A stretch of 64,000 bases of DNA from Enterocloster alcoholdehydrogenati (GTDB lineage: Bacteria; Bacillota; Clostridia; Lachnospirales; Lachnospiraceae), in contig NZ_BLTJ01000001.1 in assembly GCF_013282095.1 (NCBI RefSeq), positions 434,001 through 498,000 of the forward strand, given 5' to 3'. Positions 42,755-51,782 of the stretch are shown in pieces. Position numbers and translations under genes: made by a program. Numbering within the stretch: position 1 is the first letter of the stretch; every line of letters begins with the position of its first letter. The notes under the pieces are model-generated. The model was not told the DNA's origin. It saw nothing but the letters and a program-made list of their open reading frames with translations, and searched no databases.

Positions 42755-42811
42755 AAACATATACAGTGAAGGCCGGAAACGAAAGGAACCGGCTGGGAAG
42801 GAGATTTTCTT

Positions 42812-44236
42812 ATGGCAAATGCAACAACTGCAAGAAAAATAACAACACAATCTGCAGAAAACTTCGGTTTTCGGGATAAGCTGGCTTATGGGCTGGGCGA
42901 CTTCGGCTGCAACATGAGCTTTGCGTTAAAGGGAACGCTGACTCTGTTCTGGACTCAGTTTATGGGGATCAACTCTTATGTAATGGCCTCTCTTCTGCTG
43001 TTAGTTCAGATCTGGGACGCTATCAACGATCCGGTGATCGGCGCTCTGGTAGACTCAGACAGGCACACCTACAAGCGCAACAAGTTCTTAGCCTACATCT
43101 GGGCCGGCGGTCTTGGCCTGACCTTTGCTGGCGCACTCTGTTACATCCCCTGGACAGGCGCTCCGGCAATGGCAAAAAATATCCTCTTTGTAGCCGGCTA
43201 CATCATCTGGGACGCATTTTATACCGTAGCAAACGTGCCTTACGGCTCCATGCTTTCCCTGATCTCTGCGGATCCCGTACACCGGGCGCAGCTGTCCAGT
43301 TTCCGTTCCGCAGGAAGCATCGCAGGCTCTGTATCCACCAACATCCTGCTCCCGATCCTGATCTACGACGCAAGCAACAACCTGCGCGGCGAGCGCATCT
43401 GGATCATCGCTCTTGGAATGGGCCTGATCGGTCTGGCCTGTTTCCATTTCATGGTTAATAATACCAAGATCCGTGTAAATACCACAATTACCTTAAAAGA
43501 GGACGCGCCCAAGTTCAACGTTTTCAGGGCCGCCGGACACTTTATGCGCAACCGGGCCGCTGTAGGCGCTACTCTGGCTCCTGTGGGTAATTTCATCGGA
43601 ATGTACGGGGCTACGGTAGCATCTCAGATCATGTTCCAGTCTTATTTTAAAAACGCACAGATTTCCGGTCTGATCTCCCAGATTGCCTACATCGGAACCT
43701 TCCTGTATATGCCTTTTATCGCCAAGATCGTAAAACGCTTCGGCAAGAAGGAGGCCATCACCGCAGGCGCTCTTCTCAGCTGCCTTGCTTACATCCTGAT
43801 GCTGGTTCTGCCCATCACTCCCGACGGAAAGGGAATTGCCATGTTTGTTGTCTGCCAGCTTTTAAACGCCCTTGGAAACGGCATCGGAAACTGCTTAAGC
43901 TGGTCTCTGATGGCAGACGCCATGGATTACGAGGAATGGAAGTTCGGCACCCGCAACGAGGGAACCACCTATGCGCTTCATTCCTTCTTCCGCAAGCTGG
44001 CACAGGGCCTTGGGCCTTCTCTGGGCCTGGTAGCTGCTACCATGCTTGGTTACAACGCCAGCCTTCAGGCTGCCCAGACTCCTGAGGTCGCCTTAAATAT
44101 GCGCTATCTTGTAGCTGCTATGTATCTGCTTGGCGCAGTCGTTCAGCTCATCGCTTACGGCCTTGTATTCAATCTGAATAAAAAGACCATGGCTCAGATC
44201 GAGTCCGACCTGGCAGCGAGAAAAAACGCACAGTAA
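42812..44236 (+). CDS. GPH-family sugar/cation symporter
   Basis: A 474-residue transporter with about twelve helices. The MelB/GPH hallmarks are FRDKLAYGLGDFGCNMSFAL, the cation-binding-type motif WDAINDPVIGALVDSD, and SLISADPVHRAQLSSFRSAG. The C-terminal part has SWSLMADAMDYEEWKFGTRN, a typical GPH loop. It imports a sugar or glycoside with Na+ or H+; the specific sugar is not readable. AAGGAG lies 10 nt before ATG 42812. It is followed by an AraC regulator, its probable local regulator. Confidence 0.93.
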   Translation: MANATTARKITTQSAENFGFRDKLAYGLGDFGCNMSFALKGTLTLFWTQFMGINSYVMASLLLLVQIWDAINDPVIGALVDSDRHTYKRNKFLAYIWAGGLGLTFAGALCYIPWTGAPAMAKNILFVAGYIIWDAFYTVANVPYGSMLSLISADPVHRAQLSSFRSAGSIAGSVSTNILLPILIYDASNNLRGERIWIIALGMGLIGLACFHFMVNNTKIRVNTTITLKEDAPKFNVFRAAGHFMRNRAAVGATLAPVGNFIGMYGATVASQIMFQSYFKNAQISGLISQIAYIGTFLYMPFIAKIVKRFGKKEAITAGALLSCLAYILMLVLPITPDGKGIAMFVVCQLLNALGNGIGNCLSWSLMADAMDYEEWKFGTRNEGTTYALHSFFRKLAQGLGPSLGLVAATMLGYNASLQAAQTPEVALNMRYLVAAMYLLGAVVQLIAYGLVFNLNKKTMAQIESDLAARKNAQ

Positions 44237-44258
44237 ACACATAAAAATGCAAGCTGAT

Positions 44259-44286
44259 GCCCCGGTCCGAATTATCCGGCCGGGGC
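44259..44286 (+). terminator. Weak terminator after the sugar symporter gene
   Basis: GCCCCGG (44259-44265) pairs with CCGGGGC (44280-44286); the following CTCTTCCTC is only pyrimidine-rich, not a T-run. Confidence 0.45.
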
Positions 44287-44299
44287 CTCTTCCTCATTA

Positions 44300-44328
44300 T
44301 TGCATTGAACAGCAAAATATGGTATATT
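44300..44328 (+). promoter_or_regulatory. Promoter of the AraC-family gene
   Basis: TTGCAT (44300-44305), 17-nt spacer, TATATT (44323-44328), about 30 nt before the ATG. Confidence 0.7.
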
Positions 44329-44356
44329 ACAAAAAAACAAGAGAGGGGGGAAATCT

Positions 44357-45598
44357 ATGCTCATTGATGCAATGACTGCACTGCGCAAGCTGATGGCTGT
44401 TTACAACGTTCAGGTAACGCCGGTAAAGCCCCCGTTTGCAGAATTAAAGCAGTTTGATCTGGGGCTTAGAGCCGGACTGGCACCCGGTTTTGACTGGCAG
44501 AAGTTTGGGGAAGATCTTCTGTCTGATATCCGGCCGGGTACGCTGACCTATGGAGAGGACTCCTTTCAGATGGTCTATGCGGTATTCTGCCCGCCCGGCG
44601 AAGAATCAAATGGAGAGGGATGTATCATTGGCCCCTGGCAGCGGGAAGTCAAGACAGCGGAGCAGCTTTTTTGGACCGAGAAGGAACTGGGGAGCCAGAC
44701 GGCCGCTATTGTAAGGGAATACTGCAGCAATATTCCCTCTGCCGGAGTTGAATTTGAACAGGTGATCCTGACGGCAGTGGGGATGATGTTTCCTGAGGGT
44801 GAGTTAAAAGCGGTATATGAAAATCATTATCTGCCCTTTTATTTCCGCCCTGACCAGAAATATTTTAACGAACCCATGGCCCGCCAGGAAATTTCCTTTG
44901 TTATGCTGGAGCAGCGCTATCGGACAGAAAACCAGCTTCTGGACGCGGTAGCAGCCGGGGACGAAGAGACCGCGGAAAAAATATCCCAGCAGATGAACCG
45001 GTACAACTACGGCGGACGGTTTCAGGGAGACGTCATGGCGGTGCGGCATAAGCTCATCATCTTAAACACGCTGTTTCGCAAAAGCATTGAACACTGCGGC
45101 ATCCATCCCTATTATATCGATGAAATTTCCGCCCGTTTCGCTGTTCGCATCCAGAATATGACCCTGGAGGAGGACAGGGAACTGATTCAGGAGATGATCC
45201 GGGAATACTGCGCTTATGTAACAAAGTATTCTCTGGAAAACTACTCCTCTGTGGTTCAGAACGCCATTCACCAGATCTGTTTCCATCTAAACGGCACCCT
45301 TTCCCTAAAACGGCTGGCAGAGCTGTGCCACATCAGCCCCAATTACCTTTCCAACCTTTTTAAGCAGGAAACCGGCGTCACCGTGACGGATTATATCAAT
45401 ACCCAGCGTATCCAGCTGGCGGCCAAGCGGCTGTGTACCTCCAATATCTCCATCGCCGACGCGGCAGAGGAGGTAGGGATCCTGGATGTGAACTATTTTA
45501 CAAAACTGTTCAAAAAAGTGTTCGGCATTACTCCTACCTCGTACCGTAAGGAAAATGCCTCCAGAAAACGGGAAAAGCGGGCGGATCAGAACGCCTGA
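44357..45598 (+). CDS. AraC-family transcriptional regulator
   Basis: A 413-residue regulator. The C-terminal ~100 residues contain two helix-turn-helix units (LSLKRLAELCHISPNYLSNL; ISIADAAEEVGILDVNYF) and the signature FTKLFKKVFGITPTSYRK. The N-terminal 300 residues have a sensor region without an obvious known domain. GAGGGGGG precedes the ATG. It follows the GPH symporter gene and probably controls sugar uptake. The final codons also form one arm of a terminator hairpin for the convergent gene. Confidence 0.92.
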   Translation: MLIDAMTALRKLMAVYNVQVTPVKPPFAELKQFDLGLRAGLAPGFDWQKFGEDLLSDIRPGTLTYGEDSFQMVYAVFCPPGEESNGEGCIIGPWQREVKTAEQLFWTEKELGSQTAAIVREYCSNIPSAGVEFEQVILTAVGMMFPEGELKAVYENHYLPFYFRPDQKYFNEPMARQEISFVMLEQRYRTENQLLDAVAAGDEETAEKISQQMNRYNYGGRFQGDVMAVRHKLIILNTLFRKSIEHCGIHPYYIDEISARFAVRIQNMTLEEDRELIQEMIREYCAYVTKYSLENYSSVVQNAIHQICFHLNGTLSLKRLAELCHISPNYLSNLFKQETGVTVTDYINTQRIQLAAKRLCTSNISIADAAEEVGILDVNYFTKLFKKVFGITPTSYRKENASRKREKRADQNA

Positions 45599-45607
45599 TA
45601 CGCCCGC
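45577..45607 (-). terminator. Terminator hairpin embedded in the end of the AraC gene
   Basis: GCGGGCG (45577-45583) pairs with CGCCCGC (45601-45607), extended inside by ATCAG/CTGAT. The minus side is followed by TTTTCCCGTTTT, so it serves the deaminase operon; the plus side has a TTTTT a few bases later. Confidence 0.65.
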
Positions 45608-45617
45608 AGAAAGGTTT

Positions 45618-46955
45618 TTACCCGTGCAGCTCTTCTATTTCACCAAAGGCGGACTGTTTCATACGGTCCGCTAACTCCTTTCGGATAGACAGAGGATCCT
45701 CAAAAACCAGTTTCTTATCCCACACCAGGCGGGTTCCGGCCACATACACATCCCGGACATTGGAGGCCCCTGCAGAATAGACCAGGGCGGAGTAAGGGTC
45801 ATACACGGGAAACATATTGAGGGAATCCGTTTCAACCAGCACCATATCTGCCTCTTTTCCCGGCTCAATAGAGCCGGTTTTTTTATCCAGCCCCAGAACC
45901 CTTGCGCCCTGACAGGTCGCCATGGATACAATATCCTTTGCGGGCATGGCGCTGCGGTCGCGGCTCTCGTTTTTCTGAAAACCGGCGCACAGGCGCATCT
46001 GGGTAAAGAGATCCAGGGTGTTTCCGCTGGCAGGCCCGTCTGTGCCAAGGCCTACGGGAACTCCCTCCTTTAAAAGTTTAAGCACAGGAGCCACGCCTTT
46101 GGCGGCCTTTGCGTTGGAACCAATACAGTGGGAAATCCCGCTGCCCTTTTGCTTTAACAGGGAAATATCGCCGTCGGTCAGATGGATCCCGTGGGCAGCC
46201 GCTGTATGGCTGTCAAGGACACCCGTGCGGTCTAAGTATTCTATGGGGGTGCAGCCGAAGGTTTTGGTCAGCCAGGTCAGTTCGTAATCCATTTCCGCCG
46301 CGTGAAGGGTAAAGGGCACATGATTCCTTCTGTCCATTTCCCAGGCCTTTTTAAGGCTCTGCGGGCTGCAGGTATTGGTGGCATGAGGGGCAGCGCAGCC
46401 GCTGATCCTGGGGTGATGCTTATACGCCTCTATAAGCTCTCTGGCTTTCCCAAGGGCGGTATCTGCGTCCGGTGCATCGCATCCCCCCTCATCCATCACG
46501 GTCTGCCCCGCAATCCCGCGAATGCCGGTCTGATCCATGACAGCGGCCACAGACTCTTCAAAATAATACATATCCATAACCGTTGTTACGCCGCAAAGAA
46601 GGAGCTCGCATATGGCATAGCGGCTGGAAAGAGCAGCCATATCCCGGTCCATGGCTTTTTGCTCCATGGGAAGAAGAAAGACTCTCAGCCGATCCTTACA
46701 GTCATCTCCCAGTCCTCTGAAGGGAATCATGCCAAGATGGCAGTGGGTATTGATCATACCGGGCATCAGGATCCCTCTCTGACCGTCCCGTATCTCCCAG
46801 CCGGTGCGCTCCAGCTCCTCCTTTGTATCTTTGAGGGAGCCTGCGGGGCCGACTTCTGTAATTTTCGTTCCTTCTATTTTTACATAGCCCTCCGTGTATA
46901 CGTTCCTCTGCACATCCATGGTGACGACAATGACATTTGTGATTATGGTTTTCAT
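45618..46955 (-). CDS. SsnA/MtaD-type amidohydrolase (purine deaminase-like)
   Basis: A 445-residue metal-dependent hydrolase with the deaminase-type motifs PGMINTHCHLGMIPFRGLGD, FTLHAAEMDYE, AAHGIHLTDGDISLL, SHCIGSNAKAAKG and LGTDGPASGNTLDL. This order is typical of 5'-methylthioadenosine/S-adenosylhomocysteine deaminase and chlorohydrolase relatives. The exact substrate is uncertain. ATG 46955 has GAGAGGG upstream. It follows adenine deaminase by 36 nt on the same strand, suggesting a purine salvage pair. Confidence 0.85.
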   Translation of the reverse strand: MKTIITNVIVVTMDVQRNVYTEGYVKIEGTKITEVGPAGSLKDTKEELERTGWEIRDGQRGILMPGMINTHCHLGMIPFRGLGDDCKDRLRVFLLPMEQKAMDRDMAALSSRYAICELLLCGVTTVMDMYYFEESVAAVMDQTGIRGIAGQTVMDEGGCDAPDADTALGKARELIEAYKHHPRISGCAAPHATNTCSPQSLKKAWEMDRRNHVPFTLHAAEMDYELTWLTKTFGCTPIEYLDRTGVLDSHTAAAHGIHLTDGDISLLKQKGSGISHCIGSNAKAAKGVAPVLKLLKEGVPVGLGTDGPASGNTLDLFTQMRLCAGFQKNESRDRSAMPAKDIVSMATCQGARVLGLDKKTGSIEPGKEADMVLVETDSLNMFPVYDPYSALVYSAGASNVRDVYVAGTRLVWDKKLVFEDPLSIRKELADRMKQSAFGEIEELHG

Positions 46956-46991
46956 CGGTTTTCCCTCTCTTTTGGAAATTATTCCCATTCT

Positions 46992-48719
46992 CTAATGATA
47001 GGCCGCTGCTAACTCCACCCGTTTCTGGGTTTTCACATCCAAAAGCCCCCGATCCGTCAGCTTCAGTTCCGGGGATACGGGGAGCGCCAGGGTAGACATG
47101 GACATGATCTCATTGTTGTTTTTGTAGCCCAGGCCAGCCATAGCGGCTCTTACCCGTCCAAGGGAGCCGGAAAGCGCCTCAATTGGGCCGTCATTTATGA
47201 TACCGCCTACATTCAGCCGTGCCTCGCCCAGACATTCTCCCTGAGAAAATACGGTGTATCCCCCTTCCAGCCTGAGGATATGCCTCTGGGCCAGAATCAT
47301 ATCCTCAGGGGAGGTTCCCAGCACCAGAAGGTTGTGGCTGTCATGACACCAGGTAGTAGCGGCGGCTCCCGGCTTTGTAAACGCCCCTTCTACCAGGCCG
47401 CAGCCGACATTTCCATTCTTTCCGTGGCGCTCATAAAGAACCGCAAGGCTCAGGCCGGCTTCCTGCCAGCAGATGCGTCCTTCTTTTACAGGAATCACAC
47501 GCTGTACCTGTCTGGTGGCTGTTCCAAAGGAATGGATCTGCATCACATTTGCAGTGACCGCTTTTGCATCCGCCGGGGCTTTTAAGATAAAATCCTCTAA
47601 GACCGCAGGACGGCAGTGGACAGAATGGTAGAAGTGAGACGGAAAAAGCGGGGTATTCTTCTCTCCTTCCCCTTCTTTGAAGCCAGCAGCCCAGGCCAGC
47701 CTTCCGCTTTTTACCACGGCAGCCGGTTCCATTTCCTCCAGCCCCTTAAGCAGAATAAAATCAGCCAGCTTTCCCGGACCGATCATCCCGCGGTCATCCA
47801 GGTGCATCCTTCTGGCCGGGGTATATGTAGCGCAGTAGATGGCCTTCTCCACCGGTATCCCCGCGTAAACGGCGGTGCGGACAATGTGGTTTAAATGGCC
47901 CTGCAGCAGCTGATCGGGCATAGTATCGTCGGTGACAAGGGCTATGTTTTCATAAAGACCGTAACGGCATACCGTATCTGCATTTTCCGGGGTCAGGGAC
48001 TTTTTCTGCAGCTCCAGAAACATTCCAAGATCCGTTTTTTCCAGAATCGATTCCGGAGTCTGCTGGGTGTGGTCCCCATCCACGCCTTCATAGATAAAGC
48101 GGTTTAAATCTGCACCGGACAGTCTGGGGCAGTGGCCCTCAATGCGAATGTCTCTTCCCCTGGCTTTGCGGCAGTGACGGATCATACGGCGAATCTGCGT
48201 ATCAGAGCCGTCCTCCGGGGCCAGCTGCTTAAAATTCATGACCTCGCCCAGACATAAGGTGTACGGGTTAAGGAGAAGCTCTGTGGCGTCCTCCTCCGTG
48301 ATGCAGGCTCCGGGGGTCTCAAGGCTTATGTGGGTAGCCGGAACACTGGATGGAATAGCCCAGAAGATGTCTAACGGCGTTTTCTGAGACCAAAAAGCCT
48401 CAATACCTTCCATTCCAAAGACGTTGGCGATCTCGTGGGCGTCCGCTACTATGGTAGTGGTACCGTGGGACAATGCCACAGGGGCAAAACGGGCCGGACA
48501 GGTCATAGAACTTTCGATGTGCATATGGATATCAATGAGGCCGGGGATCATGTATAGACCGGAGGCATCATAGACAGGAACCGAGGGATCGGACAGGGGA
48601 CCGCCGGGGGCAAGAACCGAATAAAACCGGCCGTTTCGGACGGCTACATCCCTGATTTCAAAACATTGGCGGAAGGTCTGAAAAACATTGGCATTTTTTA
48701 TGATGTAGTCTGGTGTCAT
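46992..48719 (-). CDS. ade: Adenine deaminase
   Basis: A 575-residue enzyme converting adenine to hypoxanthine and ammonia. The dinuclear metal motifs are DIHMHIESSMTCPARFA and TTIVADAHEIANVFGMEG; RIEGHCPRLSGADLNRF and VTDDTMPDQLLQGHLNHIV also fit, and GVGGxxN-like C-terminal elements are present. AAGGAG lies about 11 nt before the ATG. It is the first gene of a two-gene unit with the MtaD/SsnA-like enzyme, and a strong hairpin at 48774-48836 separates it from the ABC transporter genes. Confidence 0.95.
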   Translation of the reverse strand: MTPDYIIKNANVFQTFRQCFEIRDVAVRNGRFYSVLAPGGPLSDPSVPVYDASGLYMIPGLIDIHMHIESSMTCPARFAPVALSHGTTTIVADAHEIANVFGMEGIEAFWSQKTPLDIFWAIPSSVPATHISLETPGACITEEDATELLLNPYTLCLGEVMNFKQLAPEDGSDTQIRRMIRHCRKARGRDIRIEGHCPRLSGADLNRFIYEGVDGDHTQQTPESILEKTDLGMFLELQKKSLTPENADTVCRYGLYENIALVTDDTMPDQLLQGHLNHIVRTAVYAGIPVEKAIYCATYTPARRMHLDDRGMIGPGKLADFILLKGLEEMEPAAVVKSGRLAWAAGFKEGEGEKNTPLFPSHFYHSVHCRPAVLEDFILKAPADAKAVTANVMQIHSFGTATRQVQRVIPVKEGRICWQEAGLSLAVLYERHGKNGNVGCGLVEGAFTKPGAAATTWCHDSHNLLVLGTSPEDMILAQRHILRLEGGYTVFSQGECLGEARLNVGGIINDGPIEALSGSLGRVRAAMAGLGYKNNNEIMSMSTLALPVSPELKLTDRGLLDVKTQKRVELAAAYH

Positions 48720-48773
48720 GGAATGATGGCTCCTTTGGCAGAAAATAGTTTAAACCAAGAACGGGCCCCGATA

Positions 48774-48836
48774 AAACAGTCCCGGCAAAAAACTGCCTGC
48801 AAGCAAGCTTCACGTATGTTTTTGCCGGGACTGTTT
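48774..48836 (-). terminator. Long hairpin, bidirectional terminator after the ABC operon
   Basis: Perfect 18-bp arms AAACAGTCCCGGCAAAAA (48774-48791) and TTTTTGCCGGGACTGTTT (48819-48836) with a 27-nt loop. It ends the transporter operon, whose last gene stops at 48859. Confidence 0.8.
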
Positions 48837-48858
48837 ATACTGTCCTCATTCTTTGCAT

Positions 48859-49917
48859 TTAATTGTTGATGATCCGGTTCCACTGGTCGATCCACTGGTT
48901 GAGAAGCGGATTTACAAAGCCGTAATCCAACACCTTTGCGTTTTCTGCCGCAGCCCCGTATGTCATGTTTTTGGACTCCTCCTCTGTGAAGCTGACCTTC
49001 TTATTGGTAGGAGCCTCGTTCAGAGCTTTGCCGGTCTTTGTCTGCAGTTCCTGGCTCAGGCGATAGTTGAGATATTCATAGGCCAGTTCCTTGTTCTTGC
49101 AGTTCTTTGTGATGCTGATGGTGTTAAAATTGGCATATGTCTCTTCAGGAGTGATATACACAAGATTCGGATTTGCCGCCTGGATGGTGGGTACGCCGAA
49201 GTCACCCACTACAGCGGCTGCCACCTCGCCGGAGGTAAACATATTGATCAGGTCGGAGGATTTTGTATAAGTCTTTACCAGATTTGGCTTTAACTCCTCC
49301 AGTGCCTTAAAGGCCGCGTCACCGTTATCACTCTTAATGTCTGCTCCCGCATGGTCGCTGGCCATATATACCATAGCCGGACCGAAGGTAGTTGTAATCT
49401 CTGGAATGGATACTTTGCCGGCCAGCTCCGGTTTCCACAGATCGTCAAAGCTTGTGATCTCAAAGCCTGTGGCCTCAGGATCATACATAATGCCGATGCT
49501 GTTAATGGTGTAGGGAACCCCCTGGCCATTTTCCGCCAGGGTTTTGGCTGCGCCGATCAGGTCTGCGGCATTTTCGATTTTGCTGAGATCAATGGTATCA
49601 AAGAGGCCTTCCTCCACGCCCTTGGCGGTCATGGCCTGAGACAGCTCGATCACGTCGATCGGGGTCTCGCTGTCCGCCTTCAGCTTGGTATAACGGTCAT
49701 TGGTGCCGCCGGTCTCCGTGACGATCTGGCAGTTAAATTCCTGCTCAAACGGCGCGTAGACCTCCTCTGCGGAAATATCCTCACTGAGACCATAGGTAGA
49801 AAGAACCAGCTTCTGTTTTCCTCCTGCCTCTGTATTTCCTCCCTCAGACGCCCCGCTGCAGGCGGTTACTGTTACAGCTGCCGCACACAGAACGGCCGCC
49901 AATACTCTCTTTTTCAT
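48859..49917 (-). CDS. PotD/Fe(III)-type ABC substrate-binding lipoprotein
   Basis: A 352-residue binding lipoprotein with lipobox VTAC (Cys20) and an extracellular solute-binding domain (family 1). Segments include FNCQIVTETGGTNDRYTKLK, YTINSIGIMYDP and VAAAVVGDFGVPTIQAANP. The fold serves polyamine, thiamine or ferric iron importers; residues for a specific ligand cannot be assigned. AAAGGAG precedes ATG 49917. It is the last gene of a four-gene importer operon. Confidence 0.9.
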   Translation of the reverse strand: MKKRVLAAVLCAAAVTVTACSGASEGGNTEAGGKQKLVLSTYGLSEDISAEEVYAPFEQEFNCQIVTETGGTNDRYTKLKADSETPIDVIELSQAMTAKGVEEGLFDTIDLSKIENAADLIGAAKTLAENGQGVPYTINSIGIMYDPEATGFEITSFDDLWKPELAGKVSIPEITTTFGPAMVYMASDHAGADIKSDNGDAAFKALEELKPNLVKTYTKSSDLINMFTSGEVAAAVVGDFGVPTIQAANPNLVYITPEETYANFNTISITKNCKNKELAYEYLNYRLSQELQTKTGKALNEAPTNKKVSFTEEESKNMTYGAAAENAKVLDYGFVNPLLNQWIDQWNRIINN

Positions 49918-49945
49918 AACTTTTCTCTCCTTTTTTATTCTGTAG

Positions 49946-50986
49946 TTAACGGCGTACCAGCACCAGCTTATCTTCCGGCAGATACAGCCGTATGGAATCG
50001 CCCTCGGAAAATACGGTTTCTGTGTCCATATTCACCTTCAGGACGCCTGCCGCCGTTCCTACCTCATACTGATAGCTCTTTCCCAGAAAAGTGCGGACGC
50101 CTACGATGCCGGTCAGCACATTTTCCTGCTGATTTGCTCCTGCCAGACGGATATCATCCGGACGAATGGTGCCTGCAAAAGCACCCTCAGGACACTCCAT
50201 AGCCGCCTTAAAGCGGCTGCCGTCTCCCGCCTCATAGAGTCCCTCTGCACACCTGGCAAGATCCAGGAAATTCTCAAAGCCGATAAAGCGGGCTACAAAC
50301 TCGGTTGCAGGTCTTTTGTAAATATGCTCCGGAGTATCATACTGTTCGATCACTCCGCCGTTCATAACCGCCACTTTATCTGAAATGGAAAAACATTCCT
50401 CCTGATCATGGGTGACAAACAGGGTGGTGATTCCAAGCTTCTTCTGAAGGCGCTTGATCTCCACTCTCATGCTGATGCGCAGCTTTGCGTCCAGATTGCT
50501 CAGAGGTTCATCTAAAAGCAGAAGCTTGGGTTCAATGACCAGCGCTCTGGCAAGAGCCACTCGCTGTCTCTGCCCGCCGGACATTTCCTTGGGAAAACGG
50601 GAGGAAAGCTCTGTCAGCCCGCAAATCTCAAGAATATCCTTTACTTTTTTATCGATCTGCGACTTGTCCATCTTCCGGGTGCGGAGGCCAAAGGCCACAT
50701 TATCGTATACAGTCAGATGGGGAAACAGCGCGTAGCTCTGAAATACGATGCCGAAATTGCGCTTGTGGACCGGAACCGTTGTCATATCATTCCCATCCAA
50801 GGTGAAGGTTCCTTCCCCAGGCTCGATAAAGCCTGCCACTACCCGCAGAGTGGTGGTTTTTCCGCAGCCGCTGGGGCCAAGGAGGGACACCAGCTCGCCC
50901 TTTTCTACCGCCAGATCCAGTCCCTTCAGGATCTGTTTCTTTTTATCATAGCTGACGCCGATTTTCTCTAATGTCATAAATGCCAT
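49946..50986 (-). CDS. PotA/FbpC-type ABC ATPase
   Basis: A 346-residue ATPase. Walker A is GPSGCGKTTT, the signature EMSGGQRQRVALARAL, Walker B LLLLDEPLSNLD and the switch His is in FVTHDQEEC. A TOBE-type regulatory domain occupies the C-terminal ~100 residues (ATEFVARFIGFENFL, FAGTIRPDDIRLAG). ATG 50986 has AGGAGG upstream. It pairs with the two permeases directly upstream. Confidence 0.93.
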   Translation of the reverse strand: MAFMTLEKIGVSYDKKKQILKGLDLAVEKGELVSLLGPSGCGKTTTLRVVAGFIEPGEGTFTLDGNDMTTVPVHKRNFGIVFQSYALFPHLTVYDNVAFGLRTRKMDKSQIDKKVKDILEICGLTELSSRFPKEMSGGQRQRVALARALVIEPKLLLLDEPLSNLDAKLRISMRVEIKRLQKKLGITTLFVTHDQEECFSISDKVAVMNGGVIEQYDTPEHIYKRPATEFVARFIGFENFLDLARCAEGLYEAGDGSRFKAAMECPEGAFAGTIRPDDIRLAGANQQENVLTGIVGVRTFLGKSYQYEVGTAAGVLKVNMDTETVFSEGDSIRLYLPEDKLVLVRR

Positions 50987-50999
50987 TTGTTTTATCCTC

Positions 51000-51782
51000 C
51001 TATTTCGCCAGTGAGGCGATACCCAGCGTCCGGTCCACAATGACCATGATGATAACTGTAGCTGCCATCAAAAGCACGGAGACCGCGGAAACGGTAGGGT
51101 CGTAGTTATATTCAATATAGTTCATCAGTGTGGCCGGGAAGGTGCTGACGCCAGGGCCTGTCAGGAACATGGATACCGGGATATTGTTAAAGGAATTGAT
51201 AAAGGCCAGCATAAAGGCCGATGAGATGCCGGAGGTCACATTAGGAAGGACAATCTTGAAAAATGCACTTCCCTTTGGACAGCCCAGGCTCCATGCCGCC
51301 TCCTCAATGGAGAAATCAAACTGCTCCATGGCAGACCCCACTACCCGGATCACATAAGGAAGCGTCACCAGGAAATGGCCGGCCAGAAGGCTTACCATCA
51401 CCGGAAGCCGGAAGGTCAGAATCAGAAACTGATACAGGATAAAGCCAACCACAATCCCCGGCACAATGGTAGGTGACAAAAATACGGAGCGCAGAAGCTG
51501 TTTTCCCCGGATTCCTGACCTTGCAAGGGCATAGGCCGCCGGAACTCCCACCAAAAGGGCGATAAAGGTTGCCAGAAAGGCTACCTCCAGGCTGGTGAGG
51601 AAGGAACGGCGGAAGGATTTTAATGTAAATACGTTCCCGAACCATTTCAGGGAAAAGGAGTCAATGGGAAAGGTGATGGCGCTTCCGCCTCCAAAGGCCG
51701 TCACTGTAATGATCACCAGAGGGATCATGAGAAACAGAAATACAAGGACTGCATATAATGTCAGCCACCGGTTCTTTTTCAT
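51000..51782 (-). CDS. PotC-type ABC permease
   Basis: A 260-residue inner-membrane permease with six helices. The ATPase-contacting EAA-like loop is IEEAAWSLGCPKGSAFFKIV. The start MKKNRWLTLYAVLVFLFLMI is typical of PotC. It overlaps the upstream PotB-like gene by four bases (ATGA) and has GGAGG 6 nt before its ATG. Confidence 0.92.
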   Translation of the reverse strand: MKKNRWLTLYAVLVFLFLMIPLVIITVTAFGGGSAITFPIDSFSLKWFGNVFTLKSFRRSFLTSLEVAFLATFIALLVGVPAAYALARSGIRGKQLLRSVFLSPTIVPGIVVGFILYQFLILTFRLPVMVSLLAGHFLVTLPYVIRVVGSAMEQFDFSIEEAAWSLGCPKGSAFFKIVLPNVTSGISSAFMLAFINSFNNIPVSMFLTGPGVSTFPATLMNYIEYNYDPTVSAVSVLLMAATVIIMVIVDRTLGIASLAK

